DNA of 64,000 nt from CAWAYR01 sp050250875. GTDB lineage: Bacteria > Acidobacteriota > Vicinamibacteria > Vicinamibacterales > UBA2999. The DNA is taken from NCBI GenBank assembly GCA_050250875.1, contig JBFWNV010000001.1:1488001-1552000 (forward strand), read 5' to 3'. The translations under genes were made by a program, and so were the position numbers. Below, in pieces: positions 33,950 to 41,943 of this stretch. The number at the start of each line of letters is the position of its first letter. The stretch's first letter is position 1. The notes beneath the pieces were generated by a model. The model was not told where the DNA came from. It did not search any database and saw only the letters and a program-made list of their open reading frames with translations.

Positions 33950-35296
33950 GTGACGGACCACAAGATGCAGGGTCCGGCGCGGACTGGCCAGCCTACGGTC
34001 ACTCCGGGGTACATGTCGGGGTTCGGCAACGGTTTCGAGACCGAGGCGCTGCCAGGCGCGCTGCCCATCGGGCGCAACTCGCCGCAGCGCTGTGCCTACG
34101 GGCTCTACGCGGAGCAGCTGAGCGGCTCGCCGTTCACGGCGCCGCGGGCCACCAACGAACGCACCTGGCTGTATCGCATCCGCCCGACCGTGGCGCACTT
34201 CGGCGACTTCCAGAAGGCCGACATCGGGCTGTGGCGCACCGCGCCGTGCCACGAGGTGGACGCGCCGATCGCGCCGATGCGCTGGAGTCCCGTGGCGCTG
34301 CCCGAGGCGCCGACGTCGTTCGTCGAGGGCATCCGTACCATCACCACCGCCGGCGACGCCGGCTCGCAGGCCGGCATGGGCGCCCATCTGTACCTCATCA
34401 CGCGCTCGATGACCGACGAGTACTTCTACGACGCCGACGGCGAGCTGCTGTTCGTGGCCCAGCAAGGTGAGCTGCGGCTGTGGACCGAGTTCGGGATCAT
34501 CGACATCGAGCCGGGCGAAGTGGCGATCATCCCGCGCGGCGTCAAGATCCGCGTCGAGCTCAGGAACGGCCCGGCGCGCGGCTATCTGTGCGAGAACTAC
34601 GGCGGCGCCTTCACCTTGCCCGACCGCGGCCCGATCGGCGCCAACTGCCTGGCCAACCCGCGCGACTTCCTCACGCCGGTGGCGGCCTACGAAGACCGCG
34701 ACGTGCCGTCCACGCTCTACGTGAAGTGGGGCGGCGCCCTGTGGAAGGCGGCGCTGGATCACTCGCCGCTCGATGTCGTCGCGTGGCACGGCAACTACGC
34801 GCCCTACAAATACGACCTGCGGCGCTATTCGCCGGTGGGGCCGGTGCTCTACGACCACGCCGACCCCTCGATTTTCACCGTGTTGACGTCGCCGTCCGAG
34901 ACGCCCGGCACCGCCAACATCGATTTCGTGATCTTCCCCGACCGCTGGCTGGTGGCCGAGAACACCTTCCGTCCGCCCTGGTACCACATGAACGTCATGA
35001 GCGAGTTCATGGGCCTGGTCTACGGCCAGTACGACGCCAAGCCGCAGGGCTTCGTGCCGGGCGGCTTCTCGCTGCACAACACGATGCTGCCGCACGGCCC
35101 GGATGTGGAGGCATTCGAGGCCGCCAGCCACGTCGAGCTGAAGCCGAAGAAGCTCGAAGGCACGATGGCCTTCATGTTCGAGACGCGCTTCCCGCAGAAG
35201 GTCACGGCCTGGGCGGCCAGCGCCGACGCGCGTCAGGACAGCTATGCCAGGTACGGCCGCCAGCTCGCCAAACACTTCGACCCGACCAAACCGTAG
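33950..35296 (+). CDS. hmgA: Homogentisate 1,2-dioxygenase
   Basis: 448 residues. It opens the aromatic ring of homogentisate to maleylacetoacetate with Fe(II). The start is recognisable from YMSGFGNGFETEALPGALPI; iron ligands lie in PPWYHMNVMSEFMGL (His and Glu) and the HNTMLPHGPD region (His). The length equals the family norm. The GTG at 33950 lacks a clear ribosome site; an in-frame ATG at 33965 is an alternative, and conservation begins at about residue 20 in either case. The stop codon at 35294-35296 overlaps the first base of a dimeric repeat that separates this gene from fahA. Confidence 0.96.
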   Translation: MTDHKMQGPARTGQPTVTPGYMSGFGNGFETEALPGALPIGRNSPQRCAYGLYAEQLSGSPFTAPRATNERTWLYRIRPTVAHFGDFQKADIGLWRTAPCHEVDAPIAPMRWSPVALPEAPTSFVEGIRTITTAGDAGSQAGMGAHLYLITRSMTDEYFYDADGELLFVAQQGELRLWTEFGIIDIEPGEVAIIPRGVKIRVELRNGPARGYLCENYGGAFTLPDRGPIGANCLANPRDFLTPVAAYEDRDVPSTLYVKWGGALWKAALDHSPLDVVAWHGNYAPYKYDLRRYSPVGPVLYDHADPSIFTVLTSPSETPGTANIDFVIFPDRWLVAENTFRPPWYHMNVMSEFMGLVYGQYDAKPQGFVPGGFSLHNTMLPHGPDVEAFEAASHVELKPKKLEGTMAFMFETRFPQKVTAWAASADARQDSYARYGRQLAKHFDPTKP

Positions 35297-35369
35297 GGGT
35301 CAGACCCCTTTCTGGCCAGGGCTTGAATAGGGGTCAGACCCCTTTCTGGGCGGCGCCAGACTAGTGGCA
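35296..35369. repeat. Dimeric palindromic repeat, copy 3, inside the tyrosine operon
   Basis: Palindromes GGGGTCAGACCCC (35296-35308) and again GGGGTCAGACCCC (35330-35342), a spacer with TTTCTGGCCAGG and GAATA, then TTTCTGGGCGGCGCCAGACT and AGTGGCA. It matches copy 2 at 19232-19307 over its whole length. It begins in the hmgA stop codon and ends about 7-10 bases before the fahA ATG. Confidence 0.88.
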
Positions 35370-35375
35370 AATACG

Positions 35376-36695
35376 ATGATGCCTGTCGATGAGACGCACG
35401 ATCCGGCGCGGCGCAGCTGGGTGGCGTCGGCCAACGGCCACGCGGACTTTCCGATTCAGAACCTGCCGCTCGGCGTGTTCTCCACGGCCGCCGACCCGAC
35501 CCCGCGCGTGGGCGTGGCGATCGGCGACGCGGTGCTCGACCTGGCTGCCGCACGCGCCACCGGGGTATTCACTGCTGACGCCGACGAGGCGGCGGGGTTG
35601 GCGAGTGGACCGACGCTGAACGAGTTTTTCACCGCGGGCGCCCTGGCGCGTCGGGCCCTGCGGCGGCGCCTCGTCGAGCTGCTGACCGCCGGCGCGCCCG
35701 AGGCGGCGTGGCTCGACACCGCACTCCATCCCGCAGGCGCGTGCACGATGCACTTGCCGGCGGCCATCGGCGACTACACCGACTTCTACGCCGGCATCCA
35801 CCACGCGCTCAACGTCGGCCGGCAGTTCCGCCCCGACCAGCCGCTGCTTCCCAACTACAAGTACGTGCCGATCGGCTATCACGGGCGCAGCTCGTCGATC
35901 GTGGTGTCGGGCACGCCGGTCAGACGCCCTCTCGGCCAGCGCAGACCGCCCGCGGATCCGGCGCCGACGTCCGGGCCGTCGCGACGGCTCGACTACGAGC
36001 TGGAGCTGGGTGTCTGGATCGGTCGCGGCAACGCCCTGGGTGAGCCCATCCCGATCGCCCAGGCCGCCGATCACATCGCCGGCGTCTGCCTGCTCAACGA
36101 CTGGTCGGCGCGCGACATCCAGGCCTGGGAGTACCAGCCGCTCGGCCCGTTCCTGGCCAAGAACTTCGCGACCTCGATCTCGCCGTGGGTGATCACGCCC
36201 GAGGCGCTGGCGCCGTTTCGCATCGCGCAGCCGTCGCGGCCCGAGGGCGATCCGACACCGCTCCCGTATCTGCTCGACGCCCGCGATCAGGTCGAAGGCG
36301 CGCTCGACCTCGAGCTCGAGGTGCTGCTGCAGACGCCGTGCCTCACCGCCAGGGGCCTGCCGCCACATCGCCTCGCACTCAGCAACGCGCGACACCTGTA
36401 CTGGACCATCGCCCAGCTCGTCACCCACCACGCCAGCAACGGCTGCAACCTCCGGCCCGGCGATCTGCTGGGCAGCGGCACCATCTCGGCGCCGACGCCC
36501 GACGGCTGCGGCAGCCTGCTCGAGACCACCGAGGGCGGAAAGGCGCCGATTCAGCTCGCCTCGGGCAGCACGCGCACGTTCCTCGAGGACGGCGACGAAG
36601 TGATCATCCGCGGCCGCGCCCGGCGCGACGGCGTCGCCACGATCGGCCTCGGCGAGGTGCGAGGCACGATCCTCCCGGCGGCCGCCGGCCCGTAG
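35376..36695 (+). CDS. fahA: Fumarylacetoacetase
   Basis: 439 residues from the ATG at 35376 (443 if the GTG at 35364 is used, but that GTG belongs to the repeat). It cleaves fumarylacetoacetate to fumarate and acetoacetate, the last step of tyrosine catabolism. Motifs: an N-terminal SH3-like domain (PIQNLPLGVFST), YTDFYAGIHHALNVG (metal Asp and catalytic His), YHGRSSSIVVSG, ELELGVWIG (Glu ligands), LLNDWSARDIQAWEYQPLG (Asp ligand) and FLAKNFATSISPWV. All catalytic groups are kept. The start lacks a normal ribosome site because the repeat lies directly upstream. Confidence 0.95.
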   Translation: MMPVDETHDPARRSWVASANGHADFPIQNLPLGVFSTAADPTPRVGVAIGDAVLDLAAARATGVFTADADEAAGLASGPTLNEFFTAGALARRALRRRLVELLTAGAPEAAWLDTALHPAGACTMHLPAAIGDYTDFYAGIHHALNVGRQFRPDQPLLPNYKYVPIGYHGRSSSIVVSGTPVRRPLGQRRPPADPAPTSGPSRRLDYELELGVWIGRGNALGEPIPIAQAADHIAGVCLLNDWSARDIQAWEYQPLGPFLAKNFATSISPWVITPEALAPFRIAQPSRPEGDPTPLPYLLDARDQVEGALDLELEVLLQTPCLTARGLPPHRLALSNARHLYWTIAQLVTHHASNGCNLRPGDLLGSGTISAPTPDGCGSLLETTEGGKAPIQLASGSTRTFLEDGDEVIIRGRARRDGVATIGLGEVRGTILPAAAGP

Positions 36696-36757
36696 CCTGC
36701 GAGGCTTCCGTCGCTGGCGCACGCGGGGGGCGGCATTCCGTGCGAGAATCCGCGCCC

Positions 36758-37903
36758 ATGAGCATCCGATCCTTCGCCGTCGCCCTCGTCGCGTCGTTCG
36801 TCGCGCTCGGTCAGTTCAATCGCCCCGTCTCCGCCGACGACGGCCAGCAGCTCCTCACCATCGACCACTACGTGGCCGTCGCCTCCAAGGTGCCGGCCAT
36901 CGCCGGCCAGCGGGCCCACATCTACGTGCGCGAGCGGGTCAGGGCCGGCGTCGCGCTGCGCGGTCCGGTCGCGCCCGACCGGGTGGTGCTCTTCGTCCAC
37001 GGCGCCGGCACGCCGGCCGAAGTAGCGTTCGATCCGCCGGTCGGCGACCACAGCTGGATGGCGTATCTCGCCAAGGCCGGCTTCGACGTCTTCTCGATGG
37101 ACACGACCGGCTACGGCCGCTCGACGCGTCCGGCGCCGATGAACGACCCGTGCAACCTCACGGCGGAGCAGCAGACGCAGTTTATCCCGGCCTTGATTCC
37201 TGCGCCGTGCAAGCCCACCTATCCCGGCCAGCTCACCAATCTCGGCTCAGACTGGCACGACATCGATGCCGTGGTCGATCACATCCGCGCGCTGCGGCGG
37301 GTGGAGAAGGTGAGCCTCATCTCGTGGTCGCTCGGCGGCCCGCGCGCCGGCGGCTACGCCGCCCAGCATCCCGCCAAGGTGCACAAGCTGGTGCTGTTCG
37401 CGCCGGCCTACAACCGCGAGGCGGCGGCGAACCCGCCCGCGCTGCCCAACCCCGGCACCGTGTTCAACACGCAGTCACGCGCCGAGTTCATCGCCAACTG
37501 GGATCGGCAGGTGGGCTGCGCCAACCAGTACGAGCCGGCGGTTCGCGACGCCGTCTGGGCCGACATGGTCGCCTCCGACCCGGTCGGCGCCACCTGGGGC
37601 ACCGGCGTGCGCCGCGCGCCGTCCACGACCTCGTGGGGCTGGAACCAGGCGGCGATCAGCGGCACGAAGATCCCGACGATGATCATCGCCGGTGCGCTCG
37701 ACAAGCAGGTGACGCCCGACCGCGTGAAGCTGGCCTACGACGACCACGGCGCCACCGACAAGGTGCTGGTGGATCTCGCCTGCTCCTCGCACAACGCGAT
37801 GTGGGAGAAGAACCACCTGCTGATGTTCGCGGCCTCGCTCGAATGGCTGACCAAGGGCGCGGTGGGCGAACAGAAGAGCGGCGTGATCAAGCTCGGCTAC
37901 TGA
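36758..37903 (+). CDS. Exported alpha/beta-hydrolase
   Basis: 381 residues with a signal peptide (FAVALVASFVALGQF; mature after VSADDG). Oxyanion-loop HGAG at 81-84, nucleophile Ser191 in SWSLGG (Ser in place of the first Gly of GxSxG), the Asp candidate in IIAGALDKQVTPD, and the His in SSHNAMWEKNHLLM. Four or more cysteines could pair in the periplasm. The fold is that of esterase/lactonase-type hydrolases; the substrate is unknown. It follows fahA by 62 bases on the same strand, but being exported it may not belong to the cytoplasmic pathway. Confidence 0.85.
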   Translation: MSIRSFAVALVASFVALGQFNRPVSADDGQQLLTIDHYVAVASKVPAIAGQRAHIYVRERVRAGVALRGPVAPDRVVLFVHGAGTPAEVAFDPPVGDHSWMAYLAKAGFDVFSMDTTGYGRSTRPAPMNDPCNLTAEQQTQFIPALIPAPCKPTYPGQLTNLGSDWHDIDAVVDHIRALRRVEKVSLISWSLGGPRAGGYAAQHPAKVHKLVLFAPAYNREAAANPPALPNPGTVFNTQSRAEFIANWDRQVGCANQYEPAVRDAVWADMVASDPVGATWGTGVRRAPSTTSWGWNQAAISGTKIPTMIIAGALDKQVTPDRVKLAYDDHGATDKVLVDLACSSHNAMWEKNHLLMFAASLEWLTKGAVGEQKSGVIKLGY

Positions 37904-37978
37904 CACCCGGCGCGGTGATCCACCCCGGCTCACTCCGCCGCGGAGCGCTGTTTGATGGGTGCCGTGCGAACAGGTTCC

Positions 37979-38008
37979 GCAGGACGCCGCCGATGAAAGG
38001 CGTCCTGC
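37979..38008. terminator. Hairpin between convergent genes (10-bp stem)
   Basis: GCAGGACGCC and GGCGTCCTGC form a perfect 10-base inverted repeat around a 10-base loop. It lies between the convergent hydrolase and amidohydrolase genes. There is no T-run, so it would need Rho or act only as an mRNA end stabiliser. The rest of this 232-base gap shows no gene. Confidence 0.5.
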
Positions 38009-38135
38009 TGCTCGACCAGACCGGACCACGTATGCCGGGCTGCGGGTAAGGGCACCTGCAGCGTCGCGTCGCGCGATACTGCCCGGATGCTGGCGATTGA
38101 GCGGATGCGCTCCGATCGCCAACCCTTGAGTCTGG

Positions 38136-39665
38136 CTACTGACGCCGTCTCGCCCGCGTTGGCACGACAATCGGGCTGGCCTTCTGCACCTCGGCCCACA
38201 CCCGCTTGCTCACCTTGTCGGCCTCGGCGACGATCGCCGCCTCGTCCACGGTGAGCATCTTCCGGTCGCGCATCACGAAGCGGCCGTCGATCATCACCGA
38301 CTCGACGTCGGAGGGCTGGCCGTTGTGGATCCACGCCGAGACGATGCGTACCGCCGGCACGATGTGGATGCGCTGGGTGTCGAGCACCAGGATGTCGGCC
38401 TTCTTGCCCACCTCCAGCGAGCCGATGGTCCTCTGCTGCCCCGCCGCCCGCGCCGAGCCGAGCGTGGCGTCCTCGAGCACGTCCTCGGGCTGCGGGTTCA
38501 TGCCGGGGATGGCGTCGTCGGCGCGCAGCACGCGCTCCATCAGCATCGCCGTCCGCACCGCCGAGAACATGTCGGTGGTGTTGTTGTCGGTGCCCATGGC
38601 GATGGTGCAGCCGGCGGCGCGGAGCCTTGGAATCGGCGGCGCCACGCCGCGGTTGGCGGCCATGCCGGCCTGGTGCGACACGATGGTGTCGCTCTTGCCG
38701 AGGAGCGTGATGTCGGCGTCGTCCACGTAGCGGCAGTGCGCCGCGAACAGCCGCGGGCCCAGGAAGCCGTGCCTGGCCAGGAACGCCACCGGGCTCATGC
38801 CGTGGTGCTTCTGCACGTAGGCCACTTCGGCGCGGCTTTGCGACAGGTGGATGGTGTAGCCCAGGCCGTGCTTGTCGGCGAACTCGCGCACGGCGCGCAG
38901 CAGCTCGGGTGACGAGTTCTCGGCCAGCGCGGCGGCGGGGAAGACGGTGACGCGTCCACCTTCCTTGCCGTGCCAGGCGCTGTGCAGATCGTAGATGCGT
39001 TTCAGCCCGTCCTCGCGCATCTTGGGCGAGAAGCGCGGCGCCTCGCCGCGGGCCAGGATCTCGGGCGTCATCGGCGAGCCGCCCTCGCGGTCGGTGGCCG
39101 ACTCGGCGAACACCCAGCGCAGCCCGGTCTTGACCAGCGCGTCGGCGTTGGGGGCGATGTTGCCGACGTTCTCCACCACGGTGGTGCTGCCGGTCTTGAT
39201 CGCCTCGACGGCGCCCACCACCGCCATCAGCGTGTTCTCTTCGCGCGACAGCAGGCTGCCCGGCTGCACCTTGAGGCGGTAGCTGTTGGGGAAGCCGAAG
39301 TCTTCGTTGAAGCCGCGGGCGATGGTGGCGTTGAGGTGCGCGTGGCAGTTGATGAAGCCGGGGAAGAGCGCCTTGCCGCGGCCGTCGTAGGTCTGCGCGC
39401 CCGGATACTTCGCCAGTACCTGGTCGGTCGGGCCGATGGCCGCGATCACGCCGTTCTGTACGGCCAGCGCCACGTCGTCCTGCGTGCCGTCCACGGTGAC
39501 GACCGAGGTGTGGGTGAACACGACCGTGCCGGCGCCGGCCGGCTGGCCCTGAGCTACGCGCGGATCGGCGAAGACCGCGGCGGCACCGGCGGCGGCCGCC
39601 GAGGCGAGCAGCTCGCGGCGGTTCAAGTGGCCAGCGGCGGGGGAGGAATGGTCGGCGGTCGGCAT
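38136..39665 (-). CDS. Tat-exported amidohydrolase (TRZ/ATZ-type)
   Basis: 509 residues from the ATG at 39665; the start opens a Tat signal with LNRRELLASAAAAGAAA. Metal-dependent amidohydrolase motifs: NCHAHL (His108, His110) after the composite-sheet N-terminus, TIHLSQ (His), AHCRYVD (His) and MGTDNNTTDM (Asp), ending with the second sheet (KADILVLDTQRIHIVP). The arrangement is like atrazine/guanine deaminase-type enzymes that hydrolyse C-N bonds of heterocycles. The substrate is unknown. It is convergent with the exported hydrolase and divergent from the MNT/HEPN module. Confidence 0.9.
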   Translation of the reverse strand: MPTADHSSPAAGHLNRRELLASAAAAGAAAVFADPRVAQGQPAGAGTVVFTHTSVVTVDGTQDDVALAVQNGVIAAIGPTDQVLAKYPGAQTYDGRGKALFPGFINCHAHLNATIARGFNEDFGFPNSYRLKVQPGSLLSREENTLMAVVGAVEAIKTGSTTVVENVGNIAPNADALVKTGLRWVFAESATDREGGSPMTPEILARGEAPRFSPKMREDGLKRIYDLHSAWHGKEGGRVTVFPAAALAENSSPELLRAVREFADKHGLGYTIHLSQSRAEVAYVQKHHGMSPVAFLARHGFLGPRLFAAHCRYVDDADITLLGKSDTIVSHQAGMAANRGVAPPIPRLRAAGCTIAMGTDNNTTDMFSAVRTAMLMERVLRADDAIPGMNPQPEDVLEDATLGSARAAGQQRTIGSLEVGKKADILVLDTQRIHIVPAVRIVSAWIHNGQPSDVESVMIDGRFVMRDRKMLTVDEAAIVAEADKVSKRVWAEVQKASPIVVPTRARRRQ

Positions 39666-39711
39666 GCGGCGCACCGTAGCGCGTTGCCCGCCCCTGCGCA
39701 AGCGATATCAT

Positions 39712-39724
39712 GGGGCCAGGCCCC
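39712..39724. repeat. Palindrome GGGGCCAGGCCCC upstream of the MNT/HEPN pair
   Basis: A 13-base palindrome identical to the second unit of the repeat at 15082-15094. It ends 18 bases before the ATG at 39743 and is flanked by the direct repeat TATCATGG/TATCATCG. It could be an operator for the ribbon-helix-helix protein encoded just downstream, or a single repeat unit. Confidence 0.55.
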
Positions 39725-39742
39725 GTGGTATCATCGCCGCCG

Positions 39743-40294
39743 ATGGGCTCGGGACGGTTCCTTCTTCGCCTCCCGCCGACGCTGCACGACCACCTGGTCG
39801 CCCGCGCCGACGCGCTCGGCCTGTCCCTGAACGAATACTGCGTCCGTAAGCTCGGCGGCCCCGAAGCGGTCGGCCTGGCGGAGCCCGCCGCACTGGCGAT
39901 TCGCGCCCAGGCGGAACGGGTGGTCGGCGCCCGCCTGGTCGGCCTCGTCGTCCACGGCTCGTTCGCGCGCGGCGAAGCCGGCACCGCCTCCGACGTGGAC
40001 GTGCTGGTCGTCGTCGAGCCGTCGCAGGCGCTGACCCGCGCGCTCTATCGCACGTGGGACGACGAGCCGCTCTCGTGGGCGGGCCGCCCTGTGGACGCGC
40101 ACTTCGTGCACCTGCCCGCCGAGCCCGATCGGGCCGGCGGCGTGTGGTGCGAAGCCGCCGTGGACGGCGTCGTGCTGCACGACCCCGAGGGCCGGGTCGA
40201 GCCGGTGTTGCGCCGCATCCGCCGCGCCATCGCCGACCGCCGCCTGGTCCGCAAACGCGTCCACGGCCAGCCGTACTGGACGGAGGCCGCCTGA
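39743..40294 (+). CDS. MNT-type nucleotidyltransferase with N-terminal ribbon-helix-helix segment (antitoxin-like)
   Basis: 183 residues from the ATG at 39743; an earlier in-frame ATG at 39710 lies in the repeat palindrome and is unlikely. Residues 5-37 (RFLLRLPPTLHDHLVARADA, then LGLSLNEYCVRKL) match a HicB/Arc-type ribbon-helix-helix DNA-binding unit. Residues 65-180 are a minimal nucleotidyltransferase with the exact GSx10DxD motif (72-86). MNT proteins of MNT/HEPN pairs act as antitoxins, some by AMPylating the HEPN toxin. The fused RHH offers a direct way to autoregulate. The gene shares its TGATG stop-start junction with the HEPN gene. Confidence 0.85.
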   Translation: MGSGRFLLRLPPTLHDHLVARADALGLSLNEYCVRKLGGPEAVGLAEPAALAIRAQAERVVGARLVGLVVHGSFARGEAGTASDVDVLVVVEPSQALTRALYRTWDDEPLSWAGRPVDAHFVHLPAEPDRAGGVWCEAAVDGVVLHDPEGRVEPVLRRIRRAIADRRLVRKRVHGQPYWTEAA

Positions 40295-40704
40295 TGCACA
40301 ACCCGGATCTCGCCGCCGACCACGTCCGCCGCGCCTCGGCACGCCTGCTGGCGCTCGACGTGCTCTTCGACCAACAGAGCTGGGCCGACGTCGTGCGCGA
40401 GGCGCAGGAGGTGGTCGAACTGGCGCTCAAGGGCCTCCTGCGCGCCTCCGGTGTGGAGCCTCCGCGCATCCACGACGTGGCCGACGTCCTGCGCGAGGAA
40501 CTGCCGCGCCTGCCCGCCGACGTCAAGCCCCACGTCGCCCGGCTGGCCGAGGCCTCGCGCAGCCTGCGCCGCGACCGCGAGCTGGCCTTCTACGGCGCCG
40601 AGGATCTGACTCCCTCCGACTTCTACCGCCAGACCGACGCCATCAGCGCCCGCGACGCCGCCCGATTCGTGGTGGAATGCGTGCGTCCGCACGTGCTGCG
40701 CTGA
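40294..40704 (+). CDS. HEPN-domain protein (toxin-like partner of the MNT protein)
   Basis: 136 residues. It starts on the A of the MNT stop (TGATG). It is an all-helical HEPN domain: ADHVRRASARLLALDVLF, ADVVREAQEVVELALKGLLR and RIHDVADVLREEL, then RDRELAFYGAEDLTPSDFY. No RxxxxH RNase motif of the HepT type is seen, so a catalytic toxin role is uncertain. Coupling to the MNT gene is the usual order for MNT then HEPN. The alternatives are a non-toxic nucleotide-signalling pair or a variant with a different active site. Confidence 0.82.
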   Translation: MHNPDLAADHVRRASARLLALDVLFDQQSWADVVREAQEVVELALKGLLRASGVEPPRIHDVADVLREELPRLPADVKPHVARLAEASRSLRRDRELAFYGAEDLTPSDFYRQTDAISARDAARFVVECVRPHVLR

Positions 40705-40751
40705 CCCGCGCCCGACTCGCGCGATTCGCACGGCACCGCGAAGGAGTCTCC

Positions 40752-41546
40752 ATGTCCACGCCCGCTGGCCGCTTCATCTGGTACGAGCTGATGACCCCTG
40801 ATCCCGACGCCGTGACGGGGTTCTACCGCGACGTGGTCGGCTGGGCGATTACCCCGTTCCAGCCGCGGCCCGACGGCAAGGACTACCGCATGATCGGCCG
40901 CCGCGACGGCAAGCACGCCGGCGGCGTGCTGCGCATCGATGCCGACATGGCGGCACACGGCGCGCGCCCGACGTGGCTCGCCTATCTACACGTGCTCGAC
41001 ACGGACGCCTCGGTGGCGGCCATCACCGCTGACGGCGGCACGGTGCTGATGCCGGCGTTCTCGATCCCCGGCGTCGGCCGGATGGCGATGGTCACCGATC
41101 CGCAGGGCGTGCCCTTCTACCTGATGACGCCCACGCCGCCACCCGGCGTGGAGATGCCGGTGAGCGACGTCTTCTCACCCGACGCGATGCAGCGCACCGG
41201 CTGGAACGAGCTGTCGAGCCCGGATCTACCCGCGGCCAGGACCTTCTACGCGAAGCACTTCAACTTCGCGTTCAACGAGTCGATGGACATGGGCGCGATG
41301 GGGCCGTACTGCTTCATCGACCACGGCGGCGTGCGGCTGGGCGCGATGATGCAGCGGCAGGACGAACGCCAGCCGGCGGCGTGGCTGTTCTACTTCCGCG
41401 TGCCGTCGATCGCCGCCGCGGCGCGCGCCGTCACGGCCGGCGGCGGCACGGTGCTGATGGGGCCGCATCAGGTGCCGACCGGCGAGTGGATCGTGATCGC
41501 CACCGACCCGGCCGGCGCCGGCTTCGGGCTGGTGGGGAAGGAATAG
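40752..41546 (+). CDS. Tandem glyoxalase-fold (VOC) protein
   Basis: 264 residues; AAGGAG at 40741-40746 precedes the ATG. Two VOC modules: residues ~5-130 (GRFIWYELMTPDPDAVTGFY ... MAMVTDPQGVPFYLM) and ~140-264 (TGWNELSSPDLPAARTFYAK ... IVIATDPAGAGFGLV). The pattern matches the CFP-30/27-kDa antigen type of VOC protein, with roles proposed in resistance or aldehyde handling but seldom shown. It is 47 bases after the HEPN gene on the same strand. A palindromic repeat of the second family starts in its stop codon. Confidence 0.88.
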   Translation: MSTPAGRFIWYELMTPDPDAVTGFYRDVVGWAITPFQPRPDGKDYRMIGRRDGKHAGGVLRIDADMAAHGARPTWLAYLHVLDTDASVAAITADGGTVLMPAFSIPGVGRMAMVTDPQGVPFYLMTPTPPPGVEMPVSDVFSPDAMQRTGWNELSSPDLPAARTFYAKHFNFAFNESMDMGAMGPYCFIDHGGVRLGAMMQRQDERQPAAWLFYFRVPSIAAAARAVTAGGGTVLMGPHQVPTGEWIVIATDPAGAGFGLVGKE

Positions 41547-41575
41547 GGACAGTCCCGAAGTGCGGGACAGTCCCT
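41546..41575. repeat. GGGACAG-type palindromic repeat, intergenic copy
   Basis: Two GGGACAGTCCC-type units in tandem (41546-41556 and 41564-41574) around GAAGTGC form one ~30-base element. It starts on the last base of the VOC stop codon. The same 29-base layout with 22 matching positions occurs inside a coding sequence at 49864-49894. Confidence 0.7.
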
Positions 41576-41792
41576 AGCGGCGGCGGGCCTCGGCCCGCTC
41601 AGCCAGCCACGCTTCGTGCCGCGCGCGTGTGTCCTGCTCCCAGGCCACTGGATCAAACCCTCAACAGGCGCCGGGCGGAGCGCTCCAGTAGCCCTCCCAG
41701 AACTGCCGGAAGCCGGTGGCGAACTCGGCGAGCCGGCGGCGCACCGACGAGTCGTCGTCGACCGGCGCGGACGTCTGGAGTTGGTCGGGCAC
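41574..41792 (-). pseudogene. Small ORF with an in-frame UGA (broken gene or recoded UGA)
   Basis: From GTG at 41792 the minus strand reads 43 codons ending in FRQFWEGYWSAPPGAC, then TGA (41661-41663), then continues in frame as GFDPVAWEQDTRARHEAWLA and a basic end to a TAG at 41574. Both halves look like protein (Trp-rich, amphipathic) and share one frame. Together they would make a 72-residue product. I do not recognise a family. It may be a small gene broken by a nonsense mutation, or a UGA read as selenocysteine after Cys; a short CCAG/CTGG stem follows the UGA but is weak. This is the only content of the 397-base gap besides a repeat and a promoter area. Confidence 0.35.
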
Positions 41793-41943
41793 GGCCCTCA
41801 GGATACCCCGCCCTGGCTGGACGGCGGCGCCATGCTCTGCACCCGGGACAACCGGCGGCCGCCCTCAGCGGCCTCGACGCCCATAAGATATGAGGCATTC
41901 GACACCCGGCCGCCCTGCGGTGGTGGAGAGACGAGGAGGCACC

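Noticed and set aside
35364..35378. GTG at 35364 as the fahA start
   Set aside because: The same bases occur at the end of the repeat copy at 19.3 kb, so they belong to the mobile repeat. The ATG at 35376 or 35379 is more likely.
37993..38049. Tiny plus-strand ORF starting MKGVLLLDQTG
   Set aside because: It has only 18 codons, no ribosome site, and its start lies in the hairpin loop between convergent genes.
39710..39742. ATG at 39710 as the start of the MNT protein
   Set aside because: It lies in the repeat palindrome, has no ribosome site, and the extension MGPGPVVSSPP is not protein-like next to the RHH motif.
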